DNA of 64,000 nt from NCBI GenBank assembly GCA_000384615.1, contig ARQU01000003.1:1-64000 (forward strand), given 5' to 3'. The notes under the pieces were generated by a model. It did no database searches, was not told the origin of the DNA, and saw only the letters and a program-made list of their open reading frames with translations. Made by a program: the position numbers and the translations under genes. Shown here one piece after another: positions 8,980 to 18,887 of the stretch; within the stretch, counting starts at the first letter, position 1, and every line of letters starts with the position of its first letter. This DNA comes from an alpha proteobacterium SCGC AAA536-G10 (GTDB taxonomy: Bacteria > Pseudomonadota > Alphaproteobacteria > Puniceispirillales > Marisalimonadaceae).

Positions 8980-9975
8980 ATGAAAATAATTAAATGGAAA
9001 TTTGGTGGTATCGCTCCTAAAATTGATAAAAACATTTCAATTGCAATTGGTAATTTCGATGGTATTCACCAAGGCCACGTAAAACTTCTAGAAACAGCTA
9101 AATTAAACGCTCTTGAAAATAATCTTGCTTTTGGTGTTGTAACTTTTGATCCTCATCCAAGAGATTTTTTTAGTTCAGGCAATTCTTCTTTTAAGCTTTT
9201 AGATGCATTGGAAAAAGAGAATTTGTTAAGAGATATCGGCGTTAATTATTTAATTATAATTGAGTTTAATGAAGAATTAAAAAATTGTAGTGCAAATGAC
9301 TTTTTATCAAAAATATTATATGAAACTTTCAAAGTAACAAAAATGTTTGCAGGATCTAATTTTAGATTTGGAAAAAATAGGGAAGGTACGATTGAGGGAA
9401 ATAGAAATTTTGCTGATAAATTAGGTTTGGAAATTATTGCTGTGGACTTAAAACAAACACATTCTATAAAAGGTAAAGAATTAGAAATTATAAGCTCTCA
9501 AACAATAAGAAAATTAATTCAAGATGGACAATTGAATATAGCAAATTCTCTGCTTGGAAGAAATTGGTGCATCACAGGTTTTGTGGAACAGGGTAAGCAA
9601 CAAGGTAGGGAAATTGGTTTTCCAACAGCAAACTTAAATATAAAAAAATTTTTAAAACCGCCACTTGGAGTTTATGTAACTAGGTTAAAAATCACAGACC
9701 AGAAAGATTTAAAAACCTCAAATGACTGGTTGCCATCTATCTCAAATATAGGTACAAGACCAACTGTCTCTGGAGATTCTATTAATTTAGAAACTCATGT
9801 AATTGATTTAAATAATAAAGATCCTAATATAAATCTATATGGTAAAAGAATAAAGGTAGAACTTTTAAAGTTTTTAAGATCAGAAACGAAATTTAATTCC
9901 TTATCTGAATTAAAAAAACAGATCGAGCTTGATACAAAAATGGCTTATGACTTTCATAAGTTAAAAAGTTTATAA
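8980..9975 (+). CDS. ribF: Bifunctional riboflavin kinase / FAD synthetase
   Basis: This 331-residue protein has the usual length for RibF. The N-terminal nucleotidyltransferase half shows the AIGNFDGIHQGH motif and ends around residue 180. The C-terminal flavokinase half carries GREIGFPTANL and the GVYV strand. It converts riboflavin to FMN and then to FAD. It is followed 71 bases later by ileS, an arrangement (ribF-ileS-lspA) found in many proteobacteria. No FMN riboswitch is visible in the short AT-rich leader. Confidence 0.95.
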   Translation: MKIIKWKFGGIAPKIDKNISIAIGNFDGIHQGHVKLLETAKLNALENNLAFGVVTFDPHPRDFFSSGNSSFKLLDALEKENLLRDIGVNYLIIIEFNEELKNCSANDFLSKILYETFKVTKMFAGSNFRFGKNREGTIEGNRNFADKLGLEIIAVDLKQTHSIKGKELEIISSQTIRKLIQDGQLNIANSLLGRNWCITGFVEQGKQQGREIGFPTANLNIKKFLKPPLGVYVTRLKITDQKDLKTSNDWLPSISNIGTRPTVSGDSINLETHVIDLNNKDPNINLYGKRIKVELLKFLRSETKFNSLSELKKQIELDTKMAYDFHKLKSL

Positions 9976-10046
9976 TTATAAAATTTTAAAATAAACTAAA
10001 GTTATTTTAGAAGTAACAATAAATTGACTGACATAGAGAAAGTTAT

Positions 10047-12815
10047 ATGACTGATTATAAAGACACCGTTTACTTACCAAAAACAGATTTTTCTATGAGA
10101 GCTGGTTTGCCTAATAAGGAACCACAAATATTAAAAATATGGGAAGATACAAAGTTATTTAAGAAACTTAGAGAACAAAGAAAGAATTCTAAGCCATTCA
10201 TACTTCATGACGGTCCACCCTATGCTAATGGTAATTTACATATAGGACATGCCCTAAATAAAATTATCAAAGACGTAATTAATAGATCTCAGTCAATGCT
10301 TGGTAAAAATGCCAATTATGTACCCGGTTGGGATTGTCATGGGTTGCCAATTGAGTGGAAAATAGAGGAAAATTACAGAAAAAAGAAAAAGAATAAAGAC
10401 GATATTCCAGTTGTAGAGTTTAGAAAAGAATGTCGTGATTTTGCCTCTAAGTGGATGGACATTCAATCAGAAGAATTTCAAAGATTAGGTGTTTACGGTG
10501 ATTGGGAAGACCCATATTCAACAATGAAATATGAATCTGAAGCCATTATTATGTCGGAAATTGGTAAGTTTCTGATGAATGGAAGTTTATATAGAGGTGT
10601 CAAACCTGTAATGTGGTCACCTGTAGAGAAAACTGCTCTTGCTGAAGCTGAAATTGAATATCATGACCATGTCAGTACTACAATATTTGCCAGATTTCCA
10701 ATTAAAAAAGCCCCAATAGAAATACTTGATGATTATGAAATCATAATTTGGACAACAACTCCTTGGACAATGCCTGGTAATAGAGCTGTCGCTTATGGAA
10801 AGGATATAGATTACACTCTATTAGAAATTACTAGTGTTAGTGAAAACTCACTAGCCAAAATTGGTGATAAAATAATAGTGGCCACCCAACTGCTAGAAGA
10901 AGCAATAAAAGAGCTTTATATATTAGATTATAATGTTTCTAAGAAATTAAAAGGGAGTGAATTCGAAGGATCAATTTTAGCTCATCCATTAAATGGGTAC
11001 GGTTATGATCACGATGTTCTACTGCTAGAGGCTGATTTTGTTACGACTGAACAAGGTACTGGGTTTGTTCATATTGCACCTGGACATGGGGCAGATGATT
11101 TTGAATTAGGAAAAAAACATAATTTGCCAATACCTGAAACTGTTTCTGATAATGGAATGTTATTTAATGAATTACCTCTATTAGGTGGATTACGTGTTTT
11201 AAAAGATAATGAAAAAATTGCGGATATAATGTCTGAGCATAATGCTCTAATTGGAAGAGGCACTTTAAATCATTCATATCCACATAGTTGGAGATCAAAG
11301 GCACCTCTGGTTTTTAGAACTACACCCCAATGGTTTATTTCAATGAAAACCAATAATTTAAGAGAAACTGCTCTTAAGGCTTTATCAGAAACTAATTTTT
11401 TTCCTCCTCAAGGTGAAAATAGACTTACAAAAATGATAGAGGATAGACCTGATTGGTGTATTTCAAGGCAAAGAGCATGGGGTGTTCCGTTGGCTATTTT
11501 TGTAAATAAAAAAACTCAAGAACCTCTTAGGGATCAAGAAGTTGTTAATAGAGTTGTCGAGGCATTTAAAAAAGACGGGGCTGATGCTTGGTTTCAAAAA
11601 CCTTCTTCATATTTTCTAGGTTCAAAATATAAGTCTGAAGATTATGAAGCCGTAACTGATATTGCTGATGTTTGGTTTGATTCTGGTTCAACTCATTCAT
11701 TTGTCTTAGAAGAGCGAAATGATTTGTTTTGGCCTGCATCTTTATATCTTGAAGGAACGGATCAGCATAGAGGGTGGTTTCATTCTTCTTTGTTGGAAAG
11801 TTGTGGAACTCGTGGAAGAGCACCTTATGATGCCGTATTAACACATGGATTTGTTTTAGATCAGCAAGGCCGAAAAATGTCTAAATCTTTAGGTAATATA
11901 ACTGCACCCCAAAAAGTAATTAATGAGTTTGGAGCTGATATATTACGTTTGTGGGTTGTTGGCTCAGATTATTATGACGATCTAAGAATTGGAAAAGATA
12001 TACTTATTAGACACTCCGATCATTATAGAAGACTAAGGAATACTCTTAGATATCTTTTAGGTGCTTTAAATGGATTTGAGGATGACGAAAAGATTACCTT
12101 TAGTGAGATGCCAGAATTAGAGCAATGGGTTTTACATAGACTATCTGAGTTAAGTAAAAAAATAGAAGAAAATACAGAAAACTTTAATCTGCATGATATT
12201 TATTTAGACATACACAATTTTTGTACCGTTGATTTGTCGGCTTTTTATTTTGATATTAGAAAAGATACTTTATATTGCGAAGAATTAAAGGGAATAGAAA
12301 GAAGGTCTTGTAGGACTGTAATGGATATTTTATTCAAATCACTTACTACTTGGCTTGCTCCAATTATATGTTTTACCGCTGAAGAAGCATGGCAAAGTAG
12401 ATATAATGATCAGGAGAACTCTGTTCATCTCCAAACTTACTTTAAGCCAAAAGAAGATTGGCAAAATCATTTAATTGGAAATAAATGGTCAGAGATTAGG
12501 GAATTAAGATCTGTAGTAACAACTGCTATTGAAGAAAAAAGAAAAGAGGGATTATTAGGATCAAGCCTTCAGGCAAGGGTTATTATTGAGGCTAATAATG
12601 AGGCTTATAAGAAGCTTGAAGGTGTTAATTTACCAGAAATATTTATTTGTTCTGACGTTGAAATAAATCTTAACAAAAATTTGTCTGAACCAACAATCAA
12701 TGTTCAAGTAGAACTTGCATCTGGGGGCAAATGTTTGAGGTGTTGGAAGGTTGTTAATGAAGTGAAAGACGATATTGAAGTATGTTACAGATGCACAAGT
12801 GTTTTACAAAAATAG
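10047..12815 (+). CDS. ileS: Isoleucyl-tRNA synthetase
   Basis: This 922-residue class Ia synthetase is full length. The HIGH motif is at residues 65-68 and KMSKS at 610-614. The CP1 editing domain between them includes the TTTPWTMPGN segment. The C-terminus holds a zinc finger with Cys896, Cys899, Cys913 and Cys916 (CLRCW and CYRC), as in bacterial-type enzymes that depend on zinc. It charges tRNA-Ile with isoleucine and edits valine. lspA starts 4 bases after its stop codon, so the two are almost certainly cotranscribed. Confidence 0.98.
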   Translation: MTDYKDTVYLPKTDFSMRAGLPNKEPQILKIWEDTKLFKKLREQRKNSKPFILHDGPPYANGNLHIGHALNKIIKDVINRSQSMLGKNANYVPGWDCHGLPIEWKIEENYRKKKKNKDDIPVVEFRKECRDFASKWMDIQSEEFQRLGVYGDWEDPYSTMKYESEAIIMSEIGKFLMNGSLYRGVKPVMWSPVEKTALAEAEIEYHDHVSTTIFARFPIKKAPIEILDDYEIIIWTTTPWTMPGNRAVAYGKDIDYTLLEITSVSENSLAKIGDKIIVATQLLEEAIKELYILDYNVSKKLKGSEFEGSILAHPLNGYGYDHDVLLLEADFVTTEQGTGFVHIAPGHGADDFELGKKHNLPIPETVSDNGMLFNELPLLGGLRVLKDNEKIADIMSEHNALIGRGTLNHSYPHSWRSKAPLVFRTTPQWFISMKTNNLRETALKALSETNFFPPQGENRLTKMIEDRPDWCISRQRAWGVPLAIFVNKKTQEPLRDQEVVNRVVEAFKKDGADAWFQKPSSYFLGSKYKSEDYEAVTDIADVWFDSGSTHSFVLEERNDLFWPASLYLEGTDQHRGWFHSSLLESCGTRGRAPYDAVLTHGFVLDQQGRKMSKSLGNITAPQKVINEFGADILRLWVVGSDYYDDLRIGKDILIRHSDHYRRLRNTLRYLLGALNGFEDDEKITFSEMPELEQWVLHRLSELSKKIEENTENFNLHDIYLDIHNFCTVDLSAFYFDIRKDTLYCEELKGIERRSCRTVMDILFKSLTTWLAPIICFTAEEAWQSRYNDQENSVHLQTYFKPKEDWQNHLIGNKWSEIRELRSVVTTAIEEKRKEGLLGSSLQARVIIEANNEAYKKLEGVNLPEIFICSDVEINLNKNLSEPTINVQVELASGGKCLRCWKVVNEVKDDIEVCYRCTSVLQK

Positions 12816-12819
12816 TTAA

Positions 12820-13308
12820 ATGAAAAAAAATATTGGTATATTTAATCTTTTATTAATTTTGATAACCTTCATTTTTCTTGATTATGCTACTAAATTATGG
12901 GCTATTGAAAACCTTTTTATTAAATACCAGTCAATAAAATTAACTTCATTTCTTTCTATGACCCCAGTTTGGAATAGTGGGATCTCTTTTGGGTTTTTTC
13001 AGGGCTCTGGAGAAATAGGTAGATATGGTTTCACTATATTTGCTTTTTTGGTGAGTATATGGTTAATTTTTTCATCTTTCAAAATGCCAAGATATTCTTC
13101 TTTGGGATTTATTTTAATTGCAAGTGGAGCAATTGGTAATGCAATTGATAGAATAATTTATGGTAAGGTTGTTGACTTTATAGACTTTTATATTGACGAT
13201 TTACACTGGCCAGCTTTTAATCTTGCTGATACAATAATTTTTATTGGTGCGTTTTTATTTCTTTTTAATCAATTTTTTACAGCTGAAAGTTCTTACTATC
13301 AAAAATAA
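12820..13308 (+). CDS. lspA: Lipoprotein signal peptidase (signal peptidase II)
   Basis: This 162-residue inner-membrane protein has four hydrophobic segments. The two catalytic aspartates of aspartyl peptidase A8 are visible: Asp119 in GKVVDFIDFY and Asp137 in FNLADTII. The conserved GNAIDR motif precedes them. It removes the signal peptide of diacylglyceryl-modified prolipoproteins, and several likely clients with lipoboxes are encoded in this window (703-1863, 13244-13819, 58315-58743). It is tightly coupled to ileS upstream and its 3' end overlaps the next lipoprotein gene. Confidence 0.96.
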   Translation: MKKNIGIFNLLLILITFIFLDYATKLWAIENLFIKYQSIKLTSFLSMTPVWNSGISFGFFQGSGEIGRYGFTIFAFLVSIWLIFSSFKMPRYSSLGFILIASGAIGNAIDRIIYGKVVDFIDFYIDDLHWPAFNLADTIIFIGAFLFLFNQFFTAESSYYQK

Positions 13309-13819
13309 ATTTATAAAGATATTTGTTTTTTTATTACCCTTAACAACGTCATTGTCTAGTTGCTCTGATTTTCGAAAAGCTGTAGGTAAAGAAAAGGTTA
13401 TACCAGATGAATTCTCTGTAGCTTTGACACCATCACTTATTGTTCCTCCAGGTTATAAAATAGATCCGGAAGTCCTTAAAAATAATAATTTAAATGAAGT
13501 TAAAAATGATTTTAACCTTACTAATGAAATTAATATAGAAAATAAGAGTGAAGCTATTAGTTTCAGTCAGTTATTTGGTTCTAAGAATGTTCCTAAAGAT
13601 ATTAGAAAAATAGTTGATGAAGAAACACTAGGTATATCGCTAAGTGAGAGAAGGGGCATTGATATCTTGTTTGGAAATATCCCACAAACAGGTGTAGTAA
13701 TCGATGCTAAAAAAGAAGCTTTAAGAATTAGAAAAAACAAGTCTTCCGGACAAAAAATTAATTCAACTCCTTCTCCAGCTCTAGAAATAAATTCTGGAAA
13801 GCCTTTACTGATAAAATAA
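13244..13819 (+). CDS. DUF3035-like lipoprotein, start codon uncertain
   Basis: The frame opens at a TTG at 13244, inside lspA, but the true start is probably later. The likely signal peptide is Lys-rich (around KNKFIK), then hydrophobic, then the lipobox LSSC with Cys40 of the long frame. TTG 13244, GTG 13247 and CTG 13283 are possible starts, and no ATG precedes the Cys. The mature part (SDFRKAVGKEKVIPDEF, then VPPGYKI) resembles DUF3035 lipoproteins, which commonly sit after lspA in alphaproteobacteria. The function is unknown. It overlaps lspA in another frame by up to 65 bases and ends 14 bases before mutL. Confidence 0.75.
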   Translation: MVRFYFFLINFLQLKVLTIKNKFIKIFVFLLPLTTSLSSCSDFRKAVGKEKVIPDEFSVALTPSLIVPPGYKIDPEVLKNNNLNEVKNDFNLTNEINIENKSEAISFSQLFGSKNVPKDIRKIVDEETLGISLSERRGIDILFGNIPQTGVVIDAKKEALRIRKNKSSGQKINSTPSPALEINSGKPLLIK

Positions 13820-13833
13820 TAAGGAAACCTGTT

Positions 13834-15612
13834 ATGGACATAAGAAGGCTTCCTGAAAATCTTATAAATCAAATAGCAGCTGGAGAAGTTGTAGAAAGAC
13901 CATCTTCAGCATTAAAAGAATTAATTGAAAATTCTATAGATGCAGACTCAAACCAAATTGATATAATTATAGATAATGGAGGAAAAAATTTAATATCAGT
14001 TTCGGATAACGGTACTGGAATTCAAAAAAGTTTAATTGCTCTTGCAATTGAAAGACATGCTACTTCAAAACTCCCTAACAATGATCTAAACAAAATAAAT
14101 TATTTGGGTTTTAGAGGAGAAGCACTCCCTTCTATAGCTGCAGTAAGTGAATTAAATATTCAGACAAAGTTTAGAGATTCTAATCAAGCATGGTCATTAG
14201 ATGTTGTGGCAGGAAATTTCAATGAAGTTTACCCCTCTTCACTTCAAAAAGGAACAAGAATATCAGTTAAAAAATTATTTTATTCAACACCAGCAAGGTT
14301 GAAGTTTTTGAAATCTTCTCTAGTTGAAAAAAGCCACTGTCATCAAATAATTTTAAAACAGGCTTTAGTGAACCCTCTTGTAGGATTTAAATTCCAAGCG
14401 GATGGTCGAGAAATTTTTAATATTAGACCTGAAACAGAGACTGATAACTCATATTTAAACAGAGTAAGAAATGTAATGGGTTCTAGTTTTTCTGATGAAG
14501 CCATAAAGATTGAAAACTTTAAGCTAATAAAAGAAAATAAAACAGCAACAATTTATGGGTTTATTGGTCTGCCTACGCTCAATAAATCGAATTATAATCA
14601 ACAACATTTATTTATAAATGGAAGGTTTATCCAAGATAGAAACTTATCTGGAGCAATTAGAGCGGCTTATAGAGACACACTTCCAAAAGGTAGGTTTCCT
14701 GTTTTTTGTTTGTTTATAAATGTGCCTCCTGAATTTATTGATGTAAATGTTCATCCTGGTAAAACAGAAGTTAGATTTCAAGATAATGCTTTAATAAGAA
14801 GTTTGATTGTAGGTTCAATAAGTAGAGAATTAAATGTTAGTTATGCTCAGACTACTTGTGATCTTTCCAAAGAGACCCTAAAACGCTTTGATAATTCAAC
14901 AGAGTTGAGTTTAAATATTCGCAATAAAACCAACCAATCTTTTTTTGAACATGGAGATATAATTCCATCTGTGAAGCAGGTTAAACAAGAAAATAATCAA
15001 AGTGATGTCACAAAAATTGTTGATCAAGAAGATTTTCCACTAGGGGTTGCTTTGGCACAATTCAACAAAAATTATATAATCTCAAGAAATTCCAACGGAA
15101 TTGTGATAATTGATCAGCATGCCGCACATGAAAGATTAGTTTTAGAAAGAATGAAATTAGCAAGGCAAAATAAATCTATTGAAAAACAAATTTTATTACT
15201 TCCAGAGGTTATTAATCTTGAACCCATTCCATTAGCTACAATTACAGAAAATATCGAATTGCTAGCTGATATTGGGTTTATAATTGAGCCGTTTGGTAAC
15301 GGGATGGTAGTCGTTAGAGAGGTTCCTGCCTTGATAGGAGAGGCTAATATTAAACAAATAATTATTGATCTTGGAGATGATATTTCATCAACTGGTTTGC
15401 CAGCATCTTATAATGCTAAAATTGATTTAATATTAGGTAATATTGCTTGTCATAGATCCGTAAGGTCTGGGAGAAATTTAAATGAAACTGAGATGAATGA
15501 ATTGTTAAGAGAAATGGAACGTACACCAAACTCAGGACAATGTAACCATGGTCGTCCAACTTCTATCAGTCTTTCATTAAAAGATATTGAAAAATTATTT
15601 AACAGAGCCTGA
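13834..15612 (+). CDS. mutL: DNA mismatch repair protein MutL (endonuclease-type)
   Basis: This 592-residue protein has an N-terminal GHKL ATPase domain with IAAGEVVERP, DNGTGI and GFRGEAL motifs. The C-terminal dimerisation domain contains DQHAAHERLVLE, the DQHA(X)2E(X)4E metal motif starting at Asp427, plus ACHRSVRSG and a GQCNHGRPT segment. These mark a MutL with its own nicking activity, as in most bacteria without MutH. It acts with MutS on mismatches. The gene follows the DUF3035 lipoprotein and overlaps convergent rsmD by 18 bases. Confidence 0.96.
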   Translation: MDIRRLPENLINQIAAGEVVERPSSALKELIENSIDADSNQIDIIIDNGGKNLISVSDNGTGIQKSLIALAIERHATSKLPNNDLNKINYLGFRGEALPSIAAVSELNIQTKFRDSNQAWSLDVVAGNFNEVYPSSLQKGTRISVKKLFYSTPARLKFLKSSLVEKSHCHQIILKQALVNPLVGFKFQADGREIFNIRPETETDNSYLNRVRNVMGSSFSDEAIKIENFKLIKENKTATIYGFIGLPTLNKSNYNQQHLFINGRFIQDRNLSGAIRAAYRDTLPKGRFPVFCLFINVPPEFIDVNVHPGKTEVRFQDNALIRSLIVGSISRELNVSYAQTTCDLSKETLKRFDNSTELSLNIRNKTNQSFFEHGDIIPSVKQVKQENNQSDVTKIVDQEDFPLGVALAQFNKNYIISRNSNGIVIIDQHAAHERLVLERMKLARQNKSIEKQILLLPEVINLEPIPLATITENIELLADIGFIIEPFGNGMVVVREVPALIGEANIKQIIIDLGDDISSTGLPASYNAKIDLILGNIACHRSVRSGRNLNETEMNELLREMERTPNSGQCNHGRPTSISLSLKDIEKLFNRA

Positions 15613-16176
15613 GTTAAATAATTTAAGTACAGTCAATTTAGATTTTCCATAAATTTTAGTATCTAACAATTCAAAGCCATCAAAATTGAAGTTTTCTTTT
15701 TTGCTACTTTCAGCAAAGATATAGCTGTTAAAATCAATCAAACTATATTGTCTTAATTTAACTAAACATTCTTCAATCACATTTGAATTGTATGGAGGAT
15801 CTATTAAAACAATATCAAAATTATACTTTATAATTTGAAGTGCCAAGTTAGCGTCATTTCTAAAAATTTTTATATAAGGCTCATCTTTACAATCAATCTT
15901 TAACTTTGAAATATTTTTTTGCAGAACATTAATTGCTTTTGGATCTTTATCAACAAAACAGATTAATTTAGCACCCCTGGATAATGCTTCGATGCCTAAC
16001 GCTCCTGTTCCGCTACAAATATCTATAACATTTGAATTTTCAATTTTTATATTATATTTATTAGATTCTAAAATTGAAAAAAGTGACTCTTTCAACCTGT
16101 CAGATGTTGGTCTTATGCCAAAATTAACTGGTGGTTGAAGTTTTAACCCTCTAAATTTACCACTTATTATTCTCAT
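15595..16176 (-). CDS. rsmD: 16S rRNA (guanine966-N2)-methyltransferase
   Basis: This 193-residue Rossmann-fold methyltransferase opens with MRIISGKFRG, typical of RsmD. It continues with RPTSDRLKESLF and the SAM-binding block DICSGTGALGIEALSRGA. The catalytic DPPY motif sits in VLIDPPYNSN. It methylates G966 of 16S rRNA during 30S assembly. It is 20 bases downstream of rluB on the same strand. This rluB-rsmD pair, divergent from tadA, is a common alphaproteobacterial arrangement. It overlaps the end of mutL on the opposite strand. Confidence 0.95.
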   Translation of the reverse strand: MRIISGKFRGLKLQPPVNFGIRPTSDRLKESLFSILESNKYNIKIENSNVIDICSGTGALGIEALSRGAKLICFVDKDPKAINVLQKNISKLKIDCKDEPYIKIFRNDANLALQIIKYNFDIVLIDPPYNSNVIEECLVKLRQYSLIDFNSYIFAESSKKENFNFDGFELLDTKIYGKSKLTVLKLFNSGSVK

Positions 16177-16196
16177 AGAATTTTATGTTTTTATAA

Positions 16197-17030
16197 TTAT
16201 TTTCTATTTTTATTTTGTTTTAATTTTTTTTGTTTAGATAAACCTAATTGGTCTTTTAATACTCTGTTTTTAACTTCTCGTAATTCTCCTGAGGGGAGGT
16301 CTTTTAAATTAAAAGGTCCAAAAGATACTCTAATTAGTCGGTTCACGTTATAGCCTAGGTGGTTCATAACTTTTCTGACTTCTCTATTTTTTCCTTCTCT
16401 AAAGCTCAATGTTAGCCAAGCATTACTTCCTTGCTGCCTATCCAAAGCAGCATCTATTCTACCATACTTTATGCCATCAATTACAATTCCATTTTTCAGT
16501 GGTTCCAAATCTTTTGGTATCACATAGCCATGAACTCTGACTCTATATTTACGAAGCCAACCTGTTGCAGGTAGTTCAAGTTTTCTAGCTAAATCACCAT
16601 CATTAGTGAGTAATATCAGACCCTCTGAGTCCATATCTAAACGACCAACTGAAATAAATCTTGTTTCAACTTTATTTTGTATTTGATCGAAGATTGTTGC
16701 CCTACCTTCTGGATCATAATTAGTAACTAAATAACCTCTTTGTTTGTGATACATCCATAATTTAGTTATTACCTTATTAGGTAATAGTTTACCATTTACT
16801 TCAATGATATCTTTAGAAGTAACATTAACGCCACATTCAGTTAAAATTTTACTATTCAGTTTTACCTGACCACTAATTATCCATCGCTCAGCTTCTCTTC
16901 TTGAACATAAACCTGACCTTGCAATAGCTTTTGCAATTCTCTCAGTTCTAGTATCAGGCACTTTTGATTTTAAAGTAACAGTTTTATTTACTAATATATT
17001 TGAATTATTTTTTTTAAAAGTATTTTTCAT
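16197..17030 (-). CDS. rluB: 23S rRNA pseudouridine synthase, RsuA/RluB family
   Basis: This 277-residue protein has a basic N-terminus and then an S4 RNA-binding domain (about 30-75, ERIAKAIARSGLCSRREAER). The RsuA/RluB catalytic domain carries GRLDMDSEGLILLTNDGD, which contains the catalytic Asp, and the KNREVRKVMNHLG motif. The C-terminus is a Lys-rich tail. The length and the S4 domain fit RluB (position 2605 of 23S rRNA) better than RsuA, but the exact target is inferred. It is the first gene of the rluB-rsmD operon and is divergent from tadA. Confidence 0.9.
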   Translation of the reverse strand: MKNTFKKNNSNILVNKTVTLKSKVPDTRTERIAKAIARSGLCSRREAERWIISGQVKLNSKILTECGVNVTSKDIIEVNGKLLPNKVITKLWMYHKQRGYLVTNYDPEGRATIFDQIQNKVETRFISVGRLDMDSEGLILLTNDGDLARKLELPATGWLRKYRVRVHGYVIPKDLEPLKNGIVIDGIKYGRIDAALDRQQGSNAWLTLSFREGKNREVRKVMNHLGYNVNRLIRVSFGPFNLKDLPSGELREVKNRVLKDQLGLSKQKKLKQNKNRK

Positions 17031-17090
17031 AGTTTTGTATTATAGCTTTTAAACGTTATTAGCAACATAACTGACTACTAAGGATTAAAT

Positions 17091-17537
17091 TTGCCAAATC
17101 AAATTGATTATATGAGTTTAGCTATTAAAGAAGCGATTAAGGCTAAAAACAAAAATGAAGTGCCTGTTGGAGCCATTATAGTTGGTGGATGTGGAAATGT
17201 TATAGCTAAAGCACACAACTTAGTGGAAACTAAAAATGATACCACGTGTCATGCTGAGAAGTTAGTTATTGAAAAAGCCTTAAAAATAACAGCTCAAAGG
17301 TTTTTAAATGATTGTGATATGTGGGTTACCTTAGAACCCTGCGTTATGTGTGCAGGACTTATTAAACAGACTAGAATAAGGCGTCTTTACTACGGAGCAG
17401 AAGACAAAAAGGGTGGGGCAATTGATAACGGAGTTAGAGTTTTCTCAGATAACAAAACATCTATCGAAATATACTCAGGTTTTTCTGCAACTGAATCAGA
17501 AACATTATTAAAAGAATTTTTTCAAAATATAAGGTGA
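17091..17537 (+). CDS. tadA: tRNA-specific adenosine deaminase
   Basis: This 148-residue cytidine-deaminase-fold enzyme has the zinc and catalytic motifs HAE at 54-56 and PCVMC at 83-87. It converts A34 to inosine in tRNA-Arg(ACG). The start is the TTG at 17091: an AAGGA Shine-Dalgarno sequence at 17079-17083 lies 7 bases before it, while the next in-frame ATG at 17112 has none. It is divergent from rluB and ends 2 bases before the convergent purD. Confidence 0.95.
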   Translation: MPNQIDYMSLAIKEAIKAKNKNEVPVGAIIVGGCGNVIAKAHNLVETKNDTTCHAEKLVIEKALKITAQRFLNDCDMWVTLEPCVMCAGLIKQTRIRRLYYGAEDKKGGAIDNGVRVFSDNKTSIEIYSGFSATESETLLKEFFQNIR

Positions 17538-17539
17538 CT

Positions 17540-18802
17540 TTAGAGTTTACCTATATCTCTTCTAAAGAAGCCATTATCCCAATTTATTTTCTCAACAGCC
17601 TTATATGCTTTTTGTCTGCAGTCTTGAACATTGTCTCCAATTGCTGTAACAGACAAAACTCTTCCGCCATTTGAAACAAGATTTTCATTGTCATTTTTTG
17701 CAGTACCAGAATGGAAAATTAATATATCATCTTCTTCATCAAATTTATTTAATGTAGGCAATTGAATTCCCTTTTTGAATGTCCCTGGATAACCTTTACT
17801 GGCTATCACAACAGTAATTGTAGTGTTATCAATAAGGTCAATGGAAGTGTTTTCAATATTTTTTGTAACGGTGTTGTGAACAATTTTTACCAAATCTGTG
17901 CTAAGTCGTGGAAGTACAACCTGTGTTTCAGGATCTCCAAATCTACAGTTAAATTCAATTACCTTAGGCCCTTGATCAGTAAGCATAACACCCGCATAAA
18001 GAATACCTTCATAAGGAACACCATCGGATCTCATCCCATCAATTGTTGGCATTATAATATTATTAAAAATATTTTTAGTTAATTCTTCATTTAGTGCTGG
18101 TGCCGGAGATATGGCTCCCATGCCTCCAGTATTTGGACCTTGGTCATTATCATAAGCTCTTTTATGATCTTGAGCTGTCCCAAGCAAAATTGCAGTTTTA
18201 CCATCTGATACTGCAAATACACTTGCCTCAATGCCAGTAATTCTTTCTTCAATTAAAATAGATTTTCCTGCGTCTCCAAATATATATTCTTCCAGCATTT
18301 GAGTGGATGCCTCAATTGCTTCCTTAACTGTGTCGCAAACAACAACACCTTTGCCTGCAGCAAGACCATCTGCCTTTACAACACAATATCCATTTAACAA
18401 TTCTATCTGATCTTTTGCATTATTTAGATCGCTACAATATTTAAAATTTGGTTGTGGAATATTATATCTTTTGCAGAAATTTCGAGAGAAGCTTTTTGAT
18501 CCTTCTAACTGTGCAGCCTCTTTAGATGGTCCAAACGCATTAATGCCTAATTCAGATAATTTATCTTTTAAGCCAAGCACTAAGGGTATTTCAGGTCCTA
18601 TGAAAACTATGTCTGCTTTCATGTCTTTTGCTAGCTTACATTGTCCATCGATATCGTCTGCAGCTATGGGATAACATTCAGCAAAAGTTTCAATCCCAGG
18701 GTTACCAGGGGCAACTATTAGCTTTGTTATTGATGAAGATTTTGATAATGAATAAGCAATAGCATGTTCTCTGCCACCTCCACCTACAACTAAAATATTC
18801 AT
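17540..18802 (-). CDS. purD: Phosphoribosylamine-glycine ligase
   Basis: This 420-residue ATP-grasp enzyme has the expected length. It starts MNILVVGGGGREHAIAYSL, the PurD N-domain signature. It contains GPEIPLVLGL, KADGLAAGKGVVV and the VIEFNCRFGDPETQ metal/ATP motif. It catalyses the second step of purine synthesis, joining glycine to 5-phosphoribosylamine. A GGAG sequence lies just upstream of the ATG on the minus strand. It is convergent with tadA and divergent from xseA, whose start is 85 bases away, as in many alphaproteobacteria. Confidence 0.97.
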   Translation of the reverse strand: MNILVVGGGGREHAIAYSLSKSSSITKLIVAPGNPGIETFAECYPIAADDIDGQCKLAKDMKADIVFIGPEIPLVLGLKDKLSELGINAFGPSKEAAQLEGSKSFSRNFCKRYNIPQPNFKYCSDLNNAKDQIELLNGYCVVKADGLAAGKGVVVCDTVKEAIEASTQMLEEYIFGDAGKSILIEERITGIEASVFAVSDGKTAILLGTAQDHKRAYDNDQGPNTGGMGAISPAPALNEELTKNIFNNIIMPTIDGMRSDGVPYEGILYAGVMLTDQGPKVIEFNCRFGDPETQVVLPRLSTDLVKIVHNTVTKNIENTSIDLIDNTTITVVIASKGYPGTFKKGIQLPTLNKFDEEDDILIFHSGTAKNDNENLVSNGGRVLSVTAIGDNVQDCRQKAYKAVEKINWDNGFFRRDIGKL

Positions 18803-18887
18803 GAATTATATACTCCAAAAAGCTTTAGATTTTGTTCAATATGCCATAGTATCAACTTATGATAAATATAAAGTTTTTTGAAATTTA

